From assembly GCA_965230605.1 (NCBI GenBank), contig CBDDLD010000004.1, positions 620,001-684,000 of the forward strand: a DNA stretch of 64,000 bases, in the 5' to 3' direction. This document shows positions 26,697 through 34,882 of this stretch, one piece after another. The translations under genes and the position numbers were made by a program. Position 1 is the first letter of the stretch, and each line of letters starts with the position of its first letter. This DNA is from CBDDLD01 sp965230605 (GTDB lineage Bacteria > Bacteroidota > Bacteroidia > Flavobacteriales > Flavobacteriaceae). The notes under the pieces were generated by a model. The model was given only the letters and a program-made list of their open reading frames with translations. It did not search any database and was not told where the DNA came from.

Positions 26697-27557
26697 ATGA
26701 AGAAAATAGTACTCCTAATTGTAATTTTAGCAGCATTAGTATTTGCAGCATTTCAATTTAAACCTGTAGAGCAAGTAGTAACAGCAATAGTTACTAAGCC
26801 AAGCTACATTAATGCTGATGGACTTACTGTAAAAGATCGTGTTAAATTACCAGAAGACTATAAAAGAATACCGTATGATAGTAGTTCTTTTCAATATTAC
26901 ATTAGACAATTAAAGCTAAAGCCTTACGGTGCTAAAGTCATCAATTATGATAACCAACCTTACTTTTATCAATTAGGTCATATCGGTATATTGGACATTG
27001 ACGTACCTGAGAATGGGTTGCAGCAATGTGCAGATGCCCTTATTCGCATTCGTTCAGAATACTTATGGAAATCAAATAGGAAACAAGATATTGGTTTCGA
27101 ATTTACCAGTGGACATTACTGTTCCTGGTCTAAATATGCTGAAGGTTACCGTCCAAAGATAAATGGTAATAGAGTGACATTTTCTAAAACAGCTAGATCT
27201 GATCATTCTAAGGCAAATTTTTATAATTACTTAAACCTGATCTATACGTATTCTGGCACTATGTCCCTTAATAACGAATTAAAATCAATTACGTCAATTA
27301 AAAACTTAAGAGTAGGCGATATGTTGATCATCGGAGGGTTTCCCGGCCATGTTGTGATGATCGCTGATATCATAGAAAATAGTGGCGGTGAGCGTCTTTT
27401 TTTATTGATACAAGGCAATACGCCGGCTCAAAGTATCCATATGCTTAAAAATTTAGAGGACACAGGGATATCACCTTGGTATAAACTACAATTAAATTCG
27501 GAAATCTCTGTTCCGGGGTTTACCTTTGCAAACTCAAAGTTTGTACGATTTAAATGA
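26697..27557 (+). CDS. DUF4846-type exported protein
   Basis: A 286-residue protein with an N-terminal membrane/signal helix (about 2-20). It matches the Bacteroidota family I recall as DUF4846: the YDSSSFQYYIRQLKLKP start, YQLGHIGILDIDVP, QQCADALIRIRSEYLW, SGHYCSWSKYAEGYRP and VGDMLIIGGFPGHVVMIADI. The last block, with GGFPGHVVM, resembles strands of NlpC/P60-like folds and could be an enzyme site, but this is inference. The stop overlaps the next start by four bases (ATGA), and an apbE gene follows in the same operon. Confidence 0.75.
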   Translation: MKKIVLLIVILAALVFAAFQFKPVEQVVTAIVTKPSYINADGLTVKDRVKLPEDYKRIPYDSSSFQYYIRQLKLKPYGAKVINYDNQPYFYQLGHIGILDIDVPENGLQQCADALIRIRSEYLWKSNRKQDIGFEFTSGHYCSWSKYAEGYRPKINGNRVTFSKTARSDHSKANFYNYLNLIYTYSGTMSLNNELKSITSIKNLRVGDMLIIGGFPGHVVMIADIIENSGGERLFLLIQGNTPAQSIHMLKNLEDTGISPWYKLQLNSEISVPGFTFANSKFVRFK

Positions 27558-27931
27558 ATCAACCACTTACAACACAAGAACTTCATAATCTGGCCATGAA
27601 TCATGTTGGTAAAGAGCTAGAGCAACGTGGCTTTGAGTTTGTGGCCATAAATAGCGAACTTAAAAAGCACCCTCAATTTGTTTGTATAGATAAGAATAGC
27701 CAATATTATTTTGTAATTGTCAGAGCGGTTTTATTGCCTGAGAATCCTAATAATTATGATGTTGTCTGGATGGAAACCTTTAAACAACACGCCAGAGCTA
27801 AAGACGCTAAAGTCTTATATGCAGGCGTAGGATTGAGTAATCCTAATGGGGATGATTTACCGATATATTTAGATGAAGATTACCTTATGGAATATAATGG
27901 TATCCAGGTCATTGATATGAATTTGAATTAA
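27554..27931 (+). CDS. Conserved hypothetical protein between DUF4846 and apbE genes
   Basis: A 125-residue soluble protein. The sequence starts LTTQELHNLAMNHVGKELEQRGFEFVAINSELKKHPQFVCIDK, followed by a beta-rich middle (YYFVIVRAVLLPENPNNYD) and a C-terminal LYAGVGLSNPNGDDLPIYLDEDY. It has some look of a small nuclease-like alpha/beta fold but no catalytic signature I trust. I recall homologues in Flavobacteriia next to apbE, sometimes carrying an Nqr subunit label in databases; the sequence has no cofactor motif to justify it. It is coupled to the upstream gene (ATGA) and five bases from apbE. Confidence 0.7.
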   Translation: MNQPLTTQELHNLAMNHVGKELEQRGFEFVAINSELKKHPQFVCIDKNSQYYFVIVRAVLLPENPNNYDVVWMETFKQHARAKDAKVLYAGVGLSNPNGDDLPIYLDEDYLMEYNGIQVIDMNLN

Positions 27932-27936
27932 ATACT

Positions 27937-28911
27937 ATGAAACGATTTTTAGCCTTAATTGCTTTTGTTTTATGTGCTTGTGAGAAAGAACCAGAAAATA
28001 TAAAATTAGGGGGTGTTGTTTTTGGAACGTCTTACAACATTATATACTATTCTGAGACAAATACTAACTATGAGATTCAAATTGATAGTTTGTTTGAAGT
28101 GATTAATCAATCCATGTCTACTTACATTCCTGATTCTGATATTTCTAAGTTCAATAGAAATGAAGCTGTCATTGTGGATGAACATTTTGATAAGGTTTTT
28201 AATGCTTCTAAAAAGATATTTAAAGAAACAAAAGGCATATTTGACCCTACGATCGGTAATGTAGTCAATGCTTGGGATTTTGGCCCCGATAAAAATAAGT
28301 TTCTTACTGACAGCACAACCATTGCAGAATTAATGAAAAATGTTGGCTTTGACCGTATTATTAAAGTTGATGATAGGTTTATAAGACCTGACGAAGCTTA
28401 TCTCGACTTTAATGCTATAGCCAAAGGTTATGGAATTGATGTTGTTGCAGATTACTTAAGGGCTAAGGGTGTCAAAGATTATTTAGTGGATATAGGTGGA
28501 GACCTTAAGGCAGGAGGAATCAATATTGAAAAAAATAAAACCTGGACTGTTGGAATTGACGACCCAAATTTTGATGGTTCTCAGAGTTATTCTAAAGTGA
28601 TTTCGCTTTCAAACAAAGGTATGGCCACCTCTGGCACTTATCGTAAATTTAAGATAGACTCTAATGGGAATCGATACGCGCACATTATCAATACAAAAAC
28701 AGGGTACCCAACAAAAACGAATGTTCTTAGTGTTTCTGTTATTGCACCAAATTGCATGTTAGCTGATGGATATGCTACGGCATTTCAGGCAATGGGCGTA
28801 GAAGGTACAAGAGATTTTATTAAAACACATCCAGAGCTTAAAGTATACTTTATCTATGAAAATGAAGCTATGGAATTGAAGACTCAAGCTTTAAATGGGT
28901 TTCCTGAATAA
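27937..28911 (+). CDS. apbE: FAD:protein FMN transferase (lipoprotein)
   Basis: A 324-residue flavin transferase that moves FMN from FAD onto a threonine of target proteins, notably NqrB and NqrC. The signal has a lipobox (VLCAC, Cys15), so it is anchored facing the periplasm where those sites lie. Family blocks are GTSYNIIYY, MSTYIPDSDISKFN, FDPTIGNVVNAWDFG, DFNAIAKGYGID, LVDIGGDLKAGG and NKGMATSGTYRKF; the ADGYATAFQAMG block carries the metal-binding Asp. The window encodes the whole Nqr at 13198-19388, so this is very likely its maturation enzyme. It is the third gene of a tight operon. Confidence 0.95.
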   Translation: MKRFLALIAFVLCACEKEPENIKLGGVVFGTSYNIIYYSETNTNYEIQIDSLFEVINQSMSTYIPDSDISKFNRNEAVIVDEHFDKVFNASKKIFKETKGIFDPTIGNVVNAWDFGPDKNKFLTDSTTIAELMKNVGFDRIIKVDDRFIRPDEAYLDFNAIAKGYGIDVVADYLRAKGVKDYLVDIGGDLKAGGINIEKNKTWTVGIDDPNFDGSQSYSKVISLSNKGMATSGTYRKFKIDSNGNRYAHIINTKTGYPTKTNVLSVSVIAPNCMLADGYATAFQAMGVEGTRDFIKTHPELKVYFIYENEAMELKTQALNGFPE

Positions 28912-28914
28912 AAC

Positions 28915-29679
28915 TTACTTATATACTACGGGTATAATCTCACCTTCGGCCAATCGGTATTTATCAATCAGTTCAGATGATATGTTTTTGGTATAATCGA
29001 CTTCTTCAACCTTAAAACCTACACTGCGAAGTTTATCAAAATAGTCTCTGCCATAAATACGAACGTGATCATATTGTCCAAAAATTTTAGCACGCTCTTT
29101 TTTATCTGTGATGGAATTATCTTCAAAAGTCTCTGCACGATTTAAGTCCTGAGGTATCTGAAATATACCATAACCACCGGGTTTCAGTACGCGATACAAT
29201 TCTTGCATGGCTTTAGTATCATCAGGAATATGTTCTAAAACATGATTACACAAAATCACATCATAACTATTGTCTTCAAAAGGAAGATTGCATATATCTG
29301 CTTTAACATCGGCAATTGGCGATTCTAAGTCGGTAGTTGTGTAATCGAGATGGTCTAATTTTTTAAAACGCTTTAAGAAGCATTGCTCAGGCGCAAAATG
29401 CAAGACTTTCTTTTTAGCTGAAAAAAAATCGGTATTTTCTTTTAGATATAACCATAATAGTCTGTGACGTTCTAAGCTTAATGTGGAAGGAGATAAAACA
29501 TTATGTCTTTGATTGACATGACCATACGATAAAAATGTTCTGAAACTTTTGCCGTCAATAGGGTCTGTGAAATTATTTCCTCTTAAGAAAAAAGATAGTA
29601 AAGGGCGAACGACGTAGCTTAACCTTATTAGTAAAGGTCTTGGTACTATTTTAAGAACTATTTTGGAGATTTTTTTCAC
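28915..29679 (-). CDS. SAM-dependent class I methyltransferase
   Basis: A 254-residue protein with a basic, partly hydrophobic N-terminus (about 1-35) and a Rossmann methyltransferase core. KVLHFAPEQCFLKRF replaces the usual glycine-rich loop, then comes YTTTDLESPIADVKADICNLPFEDNSYDVILCNHVLEHIPDD and an ELYRVLKPGGYGIFQIP motif. The APEQ variant of motif I occurs in a subgroup near glycan or lipid genes; the target is unknown. It is the third of three coupled genes (map, cupin, methyltransferase) with one-base overlaps. Its stop is four bases from the apbE stop on the other strand. Confidence 0.8.
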   Translation of the reverse strand: MKKISKIVLKIVPRPLLIRLSYVVRPLLSFFLRGNNFTDPIDGKSFRTFLSYGHVNQRHNVLSPSTLSLERHRLLWLYLKENTDFFSAKKKVLHFAPEQCFLKRFKKLDHLDYTTTDLESPIADVKADICNLPFEDNSYDVILCNHVLEHIPDDTKAMQELYRVLKPGGYGIFQIPQDLNRAETFEDNSITDKKERAKIFGQYDHVRIYGRDYFDKLRSVGFKVEEVDYTKNISSELIDKYRLAEGEIIPVVYK

Positions 29680-29996
29680 TATTTATAATCCTCTCTTACT
29701 GGAGAAAACACATCAGTGATTTTACAATTAGTGACTGCTTTTCCGCTGTGTTCTACGTTAGAAGGAATGATAATAATTCCACCTGGTTTGTATGTTTTTG
29801 TGATGCCGTCAATAGTCATTTCAAACTCACCTTCAGTGACCATAGAAATTTGCTCATGAATATGAGAATGCATAGGTAGTTCTGCGCCGGCCTCAACATC
29901 CCAAAATGCAGTGGTTGTAGAGTCGCTGTGTACAAATCGGGCTTTATATCCGGGTATAATTTCTCTTGGTTCTATGCTTGAAATATCAATATACAT
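29679..29996 (-). CDS. Small cupin-domain protein
   Basis: A 105-residue single-domain cupin. The two cupin motifs are visible: GAELPMHSHIHEQISMVTEGEFEM (metal-binding HxH, E) and GGIIIIPSNVEHSGKAVTN (H). It begins IEPREIIPGYKARFVHSDSTT. Small cupins of this kind bind a divalent metal and may act as isomerases, dioxygenases or sensors; none can be singled out. Start and stop each overlap a neighbour by one base, placing it between map and the methyltransferase in one transcript. Confidence 0.82.
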   Translation of the reverse strand: MYIDISSIEPREIIPGYKARFVHSDSTTTAFWDVEAGAELPMHSHIHEQISMVTEGEFEMTIDGITKTYKPGGIIIIPSNVEHSGKAVTNCKITDVFSPVREDYK

Positions 29997-30814
29997 TACA
30001 ATACTAATTCTTCTTGTCTAAATTCAACTTCTTCATCACTTTCTATACCTAATGCTTCGTATATGTATGCAAAAGTAGATAGTAATTCTGGTTTACCATC
30101 AACAATAGCAACATCATGCTCAAAATGCGCACTAGGTTTTTTATCTAATGTTGTAATTGTCCATCCATCTCTATGTTGCTTTATACGATGTGTTCCCATA
30201 TTAATCATAGGCTCTATAGCAACGACCATGCCTTCTATAAATTTCTTACCTCGACCTCTTCGTCCATAATTTGGCATTTCAGGATCTTCATGCATTTTTC
30301 TACCTAAGCCATGACCTACCAATTCTCTCACCACACCATAACCAAAAGACTCACAATAGTTTTGTATGGCATAACCTACATCTCCAACTCTATTTCCAAG
30401 TTTGAAAGCCTTTATACCTTCATAAAGCGATGCTTTTGTGACTTCTAATAATTGTTGCGTCTCAGAATCAACTTCACCTACAGGAAATGTATAAGCATGA
30501 TCACCATAAAATTCATTTTTAATGGCTCCGCAATCAATAGAAATAATATCGCCTTCTTCTAGAGGAGTATCATTTGGAATGCCATGAACTACTTGTTCGT
30601 TAGGACTAACACATAGTGTATTTGGGAAATCATAGAGTCCTAGGAAGCCTGGGACGGCACCATGATCTCTAATAAAAGCCTCTGCTAGCTTATCTAATTG
30701 CAAAGTAGTAACACCTGGCTTTACTTCTTTTGCAAGCATTCCGAGGGTCTTTGAGACTATTAATGCGCTCTCGCGCATTAACTCAATTTCTTCTTTTGTT
30801 TTGACAATAATCAT
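29996..30814 (-). CDS. map: Type I methionine aminopeptidase
   Basis: A 272-residue metallopeptidase that removes the initiator methionine from nascent proteins. Metal ligands are in place: Asp in SIDCGAIKNEFYGDHAYTF (two aspartates), His in VGHGLGRKMHEDP, and glutamates in VVAIEPMIN and HFEHDVAI. A longer frame begins at a TTG at 30838, but the exact promoter element at 30836-30843 overlaps that codon, so the ATG at 30814 (MIIVKTKEEIELMRES) is the true start. Linkage to the cupin and methyltransferase genes is unusual but tight, with one-base overlaps. Confidence 0.95.
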   Translation of the reverse strand: MIIVKTKEEIELMRESALIVSKTLGMLAKEVKPGVTTLQLDKLAEAFIRDHGAVPGFLGLYDFPNTLCVSPNEQVVHGIPNDTPLEEGDIISIDCGAIKNEFYGDHAYTFPVGEVDSETQQLLEVTKASLYEGIKAFKLGNRVGDVGYAIQNYCESFGYGVVRELVGHGLGRKMHEDPEMPNYGRRGRGKKFIEGMVVAIEPMINMGTHRIKQHRDGWTITTLDKKPSAHFEHDVAIVDGKPELLSTFAYIYEALGIESDEEVEFRQEELVL

Positions 30815-30835
30815 TTCTATATCTCTAAGATGTGG

Positions 30836-30843
30836 CAAAGATA
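30836..30843 (-). promoter_or_regulatory. Bacteroidota -7 promoter element for map
   Basis: TATCTTTG on the minus strand, an exact match 22 bases before the ATG at 30814. It rules out the upstream TTG as start. Confidence 0.6.
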
Positions 30844-30890
30844 ACTAATTCTATCTACACAAGAATTGCATAGTAATTCAAAGAAGAAGC

Positions 30891-31301
30891 CTATTTGAAT
30901 AAGCCAAAGAAACCTTTTTTACCCTTTAAATCTTTTTTATCTGGGGTTTCATTGGTGATCATTTGGTAAATTTCTCCCCAGCCTAGAATACCGCCTATAT
31001 TTCTGTCATCTATGAATAAATCAGCATTAATTTTTCGGCTTTTGCTATAGTCGAATTTTTCTTCTGGAAAACTTCTATTAACAGCATAAAACTCAATCCC
31101 ATTTTTCTTGCAGAAAGCAACGGCTTCCTCTAAACGTATGCCACTTCTATAGGTCCATAAAATAAGTCGATGCCCATCATCTTGAAGACGTTTTAAAGTT
31201 TCAAAAGCAAAAATTCTGGTCTTGCCGATTCTTGGGTAGGCATCTTCAACAATGGTTCCGTCGAAGTCTACAGCAATTATCAGTTTGTCTTGAAAGTTCA
31301 T
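30891..31301 (-). CDS. HAD-superfamily phosphatase, BT0820-like
   Basis: A 136-residue minimal HAD hydrolase without a cap domain. Motif I is IAVDFDGTIVED with the nucleophile and acid-base aspartates, motif II is ILWTYRSG with a Thr/Ser position, and motif III/IV is ADLFIDDRNIGG with the metal-binding aspartates. FYAVNRSFPEEKFDYSKSRKINADLFIDDRN is typical of the small Bacteroidota group named after BT0820. The C-terminus is lysine-rich. The substrate is unknown, possibly a small phosphate ester. It has its own promoter element at 31323-31330. Confidence 0.85.
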   Translation of the reverse strand: MNFQDKLIIAVDFDGTIVEDAYPRIGKTRIFAFETLKRLQDDGHRLILWTYRSGIRLEEAVAFCKKNGIEFYAVNRSFPEEKFDYSKSRKINADLFIDDRNIGGILGWGEIYQMITNETPDKKDLKGKKGFFGLFK

Positions 31302-31322
31302 TGTTTAGGTTAAGATTTAAAA

Positions 31323-31330
31323 CAAATGTA
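31323..31330 (-). promoter_or_regulatory. Bacteroidota -7 promoter element for the HAD phosphatase
   Basis: TACATTTG on the minus strand, an exact match 22 bases before the ATG at 31301. Confidence 0.55.
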
Positions 31331-31349
31331 CAATAATTAATGACTAATA

Positions 31350-32867
31350 CTATAATAATGCACTTTGGGTCATTTCATCTGGCTTAGGTATGTCCATGAG
31401 CTTGAGAATTGTTGGAGCAATGTCGCCTAATATACCGTCATTAACTTGTGTTATTTCTTTATCTATCACTATCAATGGAACCGGATTGGTAGTGTGAGCG
31501 GTATGTGGCGACCCGTCCGGATTAATCATGGTCTCACAGTTTCCATGATCTGCTATTAGTAATGTGGTATAGTTATTTTCTAGAGCTACTGTGATAATAT
31601 CTCTAACACATTCATCTACAGCTTCACAAGCTTTTACTGCAGCTTCCATAATGCCAGTATGACCTACCATGTCTCCATTGGCAAAGTTTAAACAAACAAA
31701 ATCTGCATCTCCTTTTTGAAGTTCGGGAAGTAACGCATCTCTGAGTTCATAAGCACTCATTTCTGGTTTAAGATCATAAGTAGCTACTTTAGGAGAATTT
31801 CTTAGTATTCTTGTTTCACCTTTAAAGGGAGTCTCTCTACCACCCGAAAAGAAAAAGGTGACGTGCGGGTACTTTTCAGTCTCCGCAATACGGATCTGTT
31901 GCTTTTCGTGCTTTTCTAAAACTTCTCCTAAGGTTTGGGTTAAATTTTCTTTGTCATAGATGACATTGATACCTTTAAAGCTGTCATCATAATTAGTCAT
32001 TGTTACATAATGCAAATTGAGCTTATGCATATTTTGCTCATGAAAATCATTCTGAGATAAGGCATCGGTAAGCTGTCTACCTCTATCAGTTCTGAAGTTA
32101 AAGAAAATTACAACGTCCCCATCTTTTATCTTAGCTACCGGTGTATTATCATTATTTAGCATTACAATAGGTTTTATAAACTCATCTGTAATATTATTTT
32201 CGTAACTATCTTCAATAGATTTAAGAGCATTTATAGAAGTACTTCCGTTAGAGTTTACCAGAGCATCGTAGGCTAATTTTACACGCTCCCAACGTTTATC
32301 TCTATCCATGGCGTAATAGCGCCCACATATAGTAGCTAGCTTACCGTTAGTTGTATGTAATTTATCTTCTACTTCTGAAATAAACCCATATCCAGATTTA
32401 GGATCAACATCTCTGCCGTCGGTAAAAGCATGAACATATACGTTACTTAAATCATAAGATTTAACAGCGTCCAGTAACCCAAATAAATGATCGATATGTG
32501 AATGCACACCTCCGTCACTAACAAGCCCCAATAGGTGAACATCTTTAGCATTATCTTTAGCATAATTAAATGCATTTTTTAAGGCAGGCTCTTCTTGAAT
32601 GGTTTTATGCTTTACCGCCAGATTTATTTTTACTAAATCCTGATATACAATACGTCCTGCACCCAAGTTCATATGGCCTACTTCACTATTACCCATTTGT
32701 CCTTCAGGTAAGCCAACATGCAAGCCATCAGTTCTTAAGCTTGCATTTGGATATGTATGATATAATCCATCGATAAAAGGGGTATTGGCTTTGTCAATTG
32801 CGGATACTTTTGGGTCTGGAGATTTTCCCCAACCGTCCAAAATCATTAAGATGACTTTTTTGTTCAT
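31350..32867 (-). CDS. gpmI: 2,3-bisphosphoglycerate-independent phosphoglycerate mutase
   Basis: A 505-residue glycolytic enzyme that interconverts 3- and 2-phosphoglycerate using two Mn2+ ions. It belongs to the alkaline phosphatase superfamily: Asp11 in ILDGWG is a metal ligand and Ser61 in MGNSEVGHMNLGAGR is the phospho-acceptor. SDGGVHSH, TDGRDVDPKSG, NFRTDRGRQLT, DMVGHTG and ADHGNCE are the remaining conserved blocks. The length is normal. A promoter element at 32892-32899 serves it, and it appears to be transcribed alone. No hairpin terminator is visible after its stop. Confidence 0.97.
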   Translation of the reverse strand: MNKKVILMILDGWGKSPDPKVSAIDKANTPFIDGLYHTYPNASLRTDGLHVGLPEGQMGNSEVGHMNLGAGRIVYQDLVKINLAVKHKTIQEEPALKNAFNYAKDNAKDVHLLGLVSDGGVHSHIDHLFGLLDAVKSYDLSNVYVHAFTDGRDVDPKSGYGFISEVEDKLHTTNGKLATICGRYYAMDRDKRWERVKLAYDALVNSNGSTSINALKSIEDSYENNITDEFIKPIVMLNNDNTPVAKIKDGDVVIFFNFRTDRGRQLTDALSQNDFHEQNMHKLNLHYVTMTNYDDSFKGINVIYDKENLTQTLGEVLEKHEKQQIRIAETEKYPHVTFFFSGGRETPFKGETRILRNSPKVATYDLKPEMSAYELRDALLPELQKGDADFVCLNFANGDMVGHTGIMEAAVKACEAVDECVRDIITVALENNYTTLLIADHGNCETMINPDGSPHTAHTTNPVPLIVIDKEITQVNDGILGDIAPTILKLMDIPKPDEMTQSALL

Positions 32868-32891
32868 AATAGGGTGTTAATTCTAAAAATT

Positions 32892-32899
32892 CAAAGATA
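32892..32899 (-). promoter_or_regulatory. Bacteroidota -7 promoter element for gpmI
   Basis: TATCTTTG on the minus strand, an exact match 25 bases before the gpmI ATG. Confidence 0.6.
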
Positions 32900-33138
32900 C
32901 TGTATCGTGTACCCTACAACAAATTTAGAGGAAGTGAAAATTAGCATCATTAAGTATTATTTAAAATACATGACCGCTTTTATTAAGTAGGAATTAGATT
33001 TTAGTAAGGTCTTAACATATTTGTTTACAAATAGTTAAATAAATGTTATTTGTATTTTTTGTATGTAACAATTAGCGATATATATCGTCTCTTTGGTATA
33101 ATCAAAAAACAAATCAATTAACTTTAAATCTTTCATCA

Positions 33139-33543
33139 ATGAGAAAAACAGCAGTAATTTTGGCCTTAGCATTAGGGTTTTCATTTACAAACTTAAATGC
33201 GACAAACGACCTTTCCACTTCAGATAATGTTGAAGTAACTGTAAACGAATTTAAAACAAGCCCATTATGTCTAGCAGTAGCTAAAGGTGACCTAGAAGGT
33301 GTTAAAAAACTTATTAAGCTAGGTGAAGACGTAAACAAAAAATCTAATGGGATGTTACCAATCCACTACGCAGCTAAATATAATCGAGTAGAAATCATGA
33401 AAGTATTAATCACGGCAGGTTCAGAAATCTATACGCCATGTGATAAAGGTATGACTGCATTAAGACATGCAGAGTTATCAAATGCTAAAGAAGCCGCTAG
33501 ATTATTAAAAAGCTTAAAGCGAAGAGTAAAAAGAAATGTCTAA
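33139..33543 (+). CDS. Exported ankyrin-repeat protein
   Basis: A 134-residue protein with a signal peptide (about 1-21, ending NLNA). The mature part has about three ankyrin repeats: SPLCLAVAKGDLEGVKKLIKLGEDVN, GMLPIHYAAKYNRVEIMKVLITAGSEI and GMTALRHAELSNAKEAARLLKS. It ends in a very basic tail (LKRRVKRNV). It is probably a periplasmic protein-binding module; the partner is unknown. It has a long A/T-rich upstream region (about 270 bases, with no gene seen) and a perfect terminator hairpin downstream, so it is expressed alone. Confidence 0.82.
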   Translation: MRKTAVILALALGFSFTNLNATNDLSTSDNVEVTVNEFKTSPLCLAVAKGDLEGVKKLIKLGEDVNKKSNGMLPIHYAAKYNRVEIMKVLITAGSEIYTPCDKGMTALRHAELSNAKEAARLLKSLKRRVKRNV

Positions 33544-33575
33544 ATAAAGACAATTATTTGAGTTAGTTAGTTAGT

Positions 33576-33608
33576 AAAAAACGTCTTAAGGTTCTTAAGA
33601 CGTTTTTT
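33576..33608. terminator. Bidirectional terminator overlapping the M48 gene stop
   Basis: AAAAAACGTCTTAAG (33576-33590) pairs with CTTAAGACGTTTTTT around a three-base loop. T-runs occur on both strands. The right arm contains the stop codon and last codons of the convergent M48 peptidase gene. Confidence 0.85.
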
Positions 33609-34365
33609 TATGCCTTCTAATGGCCTCTCTTATCTTTTCAATTCTATTATCTGGATCGGGGTGCGTACTTTGAAATTCCGGGACCCTATTAGGCCCTGCT
33701 GCAGCTTTTAGAATTTCCATAACACCAATCATTTCTTCAGGATTATAACCAGACTGTATCATAAATATAACACCTAGCTCATCACTTTCTAACTCATCAT
33801 CTCTTCCATTCGCTAAAAGTTGACCTTGACCATATTGTTGCGCAATAGATCCTAGGTCTGCACCTACAGAAGCTCCCATAGTAAGTAACTTCCAGAAATT
33901 AGCGTCGGTAATGCGCTCATTGGAATGCTTTCCGAGTACATGACCTATTTCATGGCCTAGTATTCCTGCTAGTTGGTCTTCATTTTGCAATTTTTCGAAA
34001 AGCGCATAAGTAATAAAAATCTGACCACCAGGTAATGCAAATGCATTAATGGTTCTCGAATCACTTAGTAAATGAAATTCGTATTTATATGGTGTATCCT
34101 TGGCTATACTATTGTTAACCAGTTTTTGGCCTACATTATCAACCAATGCCTGATATCTGGCATCTGGATGTAATCCACCGTGTTGTTGAGCCATTTGAGG
34201 TGCACTCTGTAAACCAATAGCTATTTCTTGTTCAGGAGTTAAGGAAATAGCCTGAGTCCTCCCTGTGTAAGGATTAACTTCTTGCTGACTACATTTACGA
34301 ACATATGCAAATGCAACTATAGCTAAACCAATCAAAAGCCGAATCTTAAACTTACTACTTCTCAT
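33595..34365 (-). CDS. M48 family zinc metallopeptidase, exported (LoiP/YcaL-like)
   Basis: A 256-residue protein with an N-terminal hydrophobic signal (about 6-22) followed by a cysteine in RKCSQQ, so perhaps a lipoprotein. The zinc motif HEIGH is at 138-142 with the third ligand Glu in DDELESDELGV. NAFALPGGQIFITYALFEKL and STHPDPDNRIEKI are typical of periplasmic M48 proteases that degrade misfolded outer membrane proteins. The frame is open 15 codons further upstream, but MRSSKFKIRLLIG gives the normal signal-peptide shape. The stop codon is part of the terminator hairpin at 33576-33608. Confidence 0.88.
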   Translation of the reverse strand: MRSSKFKIRLLIGLAIVAFAYVRKCSQQEVNPYTGRTQAISLTPEQEIAIGLQSAPQMAQQHGGLHPDARYQALVDNVGQKLVNNSIAKDTPYKYEFHLLSDSRTINAFALPGGQIFITYALFEKLQNEDQLAGILGHEIGHVLGKHSNERITDANFWKLLTMGASVGADLGSIAQQYGQGQLLANGRDDELESDELGVIFMIQSGYNPEEMIGVMEILKAAAGPNRVPEFQSTHPDPDNRIEKIREAIRRHKKTS

Positions 34366-34454
34366 ATGTAATGTTATTAGTGTTAAATTTACAAAAGTTT
34401 TGACACACATTTTATCAAAAAGTCATCATCTAATAGATAATAAACCATTAGCAT

Positions 34455-34880
34455 ATGAATATTACATTCAAAATTATACCTAAGTCAGAAATTGAATCTG
34501 TTGTTCCATTAGTTTTTGAACTCGATGATGGTAAAGTTTCTAAAGCAGATTTAATATCAAGGTTTTCAGAAATGGTGAACCAGAATTACGAATGTGCTGG
34601 GGTTTATGATAGTGATACACTAATTGGTGTATCTGGTTTATGGTATTGTACCAGACATTATATTGGACGATCTGTTGAATTAGATCATGTGTATATAGAA
34701 CCTGCCTACAGAAACAAAGGCTTAGGAAAGCAATTTTTAGCTTGGATTACCTCTTATGTAAAGACTAAAAACTATAAGAGTATGGAACTCAATACCTATG
34801 TGCAAAACTACCCTTCTCATAAATTTTATTACAATGAAGGTTATGAAATCTTAGGGTATCATTTTCTGAAAAAAATTTAA
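34455..34880 (+). CDS. GNAT family N-acetyltransferase
   Basis: A 141-residue single-domain acetyltransferase. The acetyl-CoA site is ELDHVYIEPAYRNKGLGKQFLAWI (R-x-x-G-x-G/A type, reading RNKGLG), preceded by the beta-bulge strand GVSGLWYCTRHYIGRSVELD. The C-terminal NTYVQNYPSHKFYYNEGYEILGYHF is the usual end. The acceptor may be a small amine or a protein N-terminus; it cannot be told. It is convergent with pepE, with two bases between the stops. Confidence 0.85.
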   Translation: MNITFKIIPKSEIESVVPLVFELDDGKVSKADLISRFSEMVNQNYECAGVYDSDTLIGVSGLWYCTRHYIGRSVELDHVYIEPAYRNKGLGKQFLAWITSYVKTKNYKSMELNTYVQNYPSHKFYYNEGYEILGYHFLKKI

Positions 34881-34882
34881 TT

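Noticed and set aside
32900..33138. Possible gene or RNA upstream of the ankyrin protein
   Set aside because: It shows only A/T-rich sequence with scattered TTTG; no frame or clear structure.
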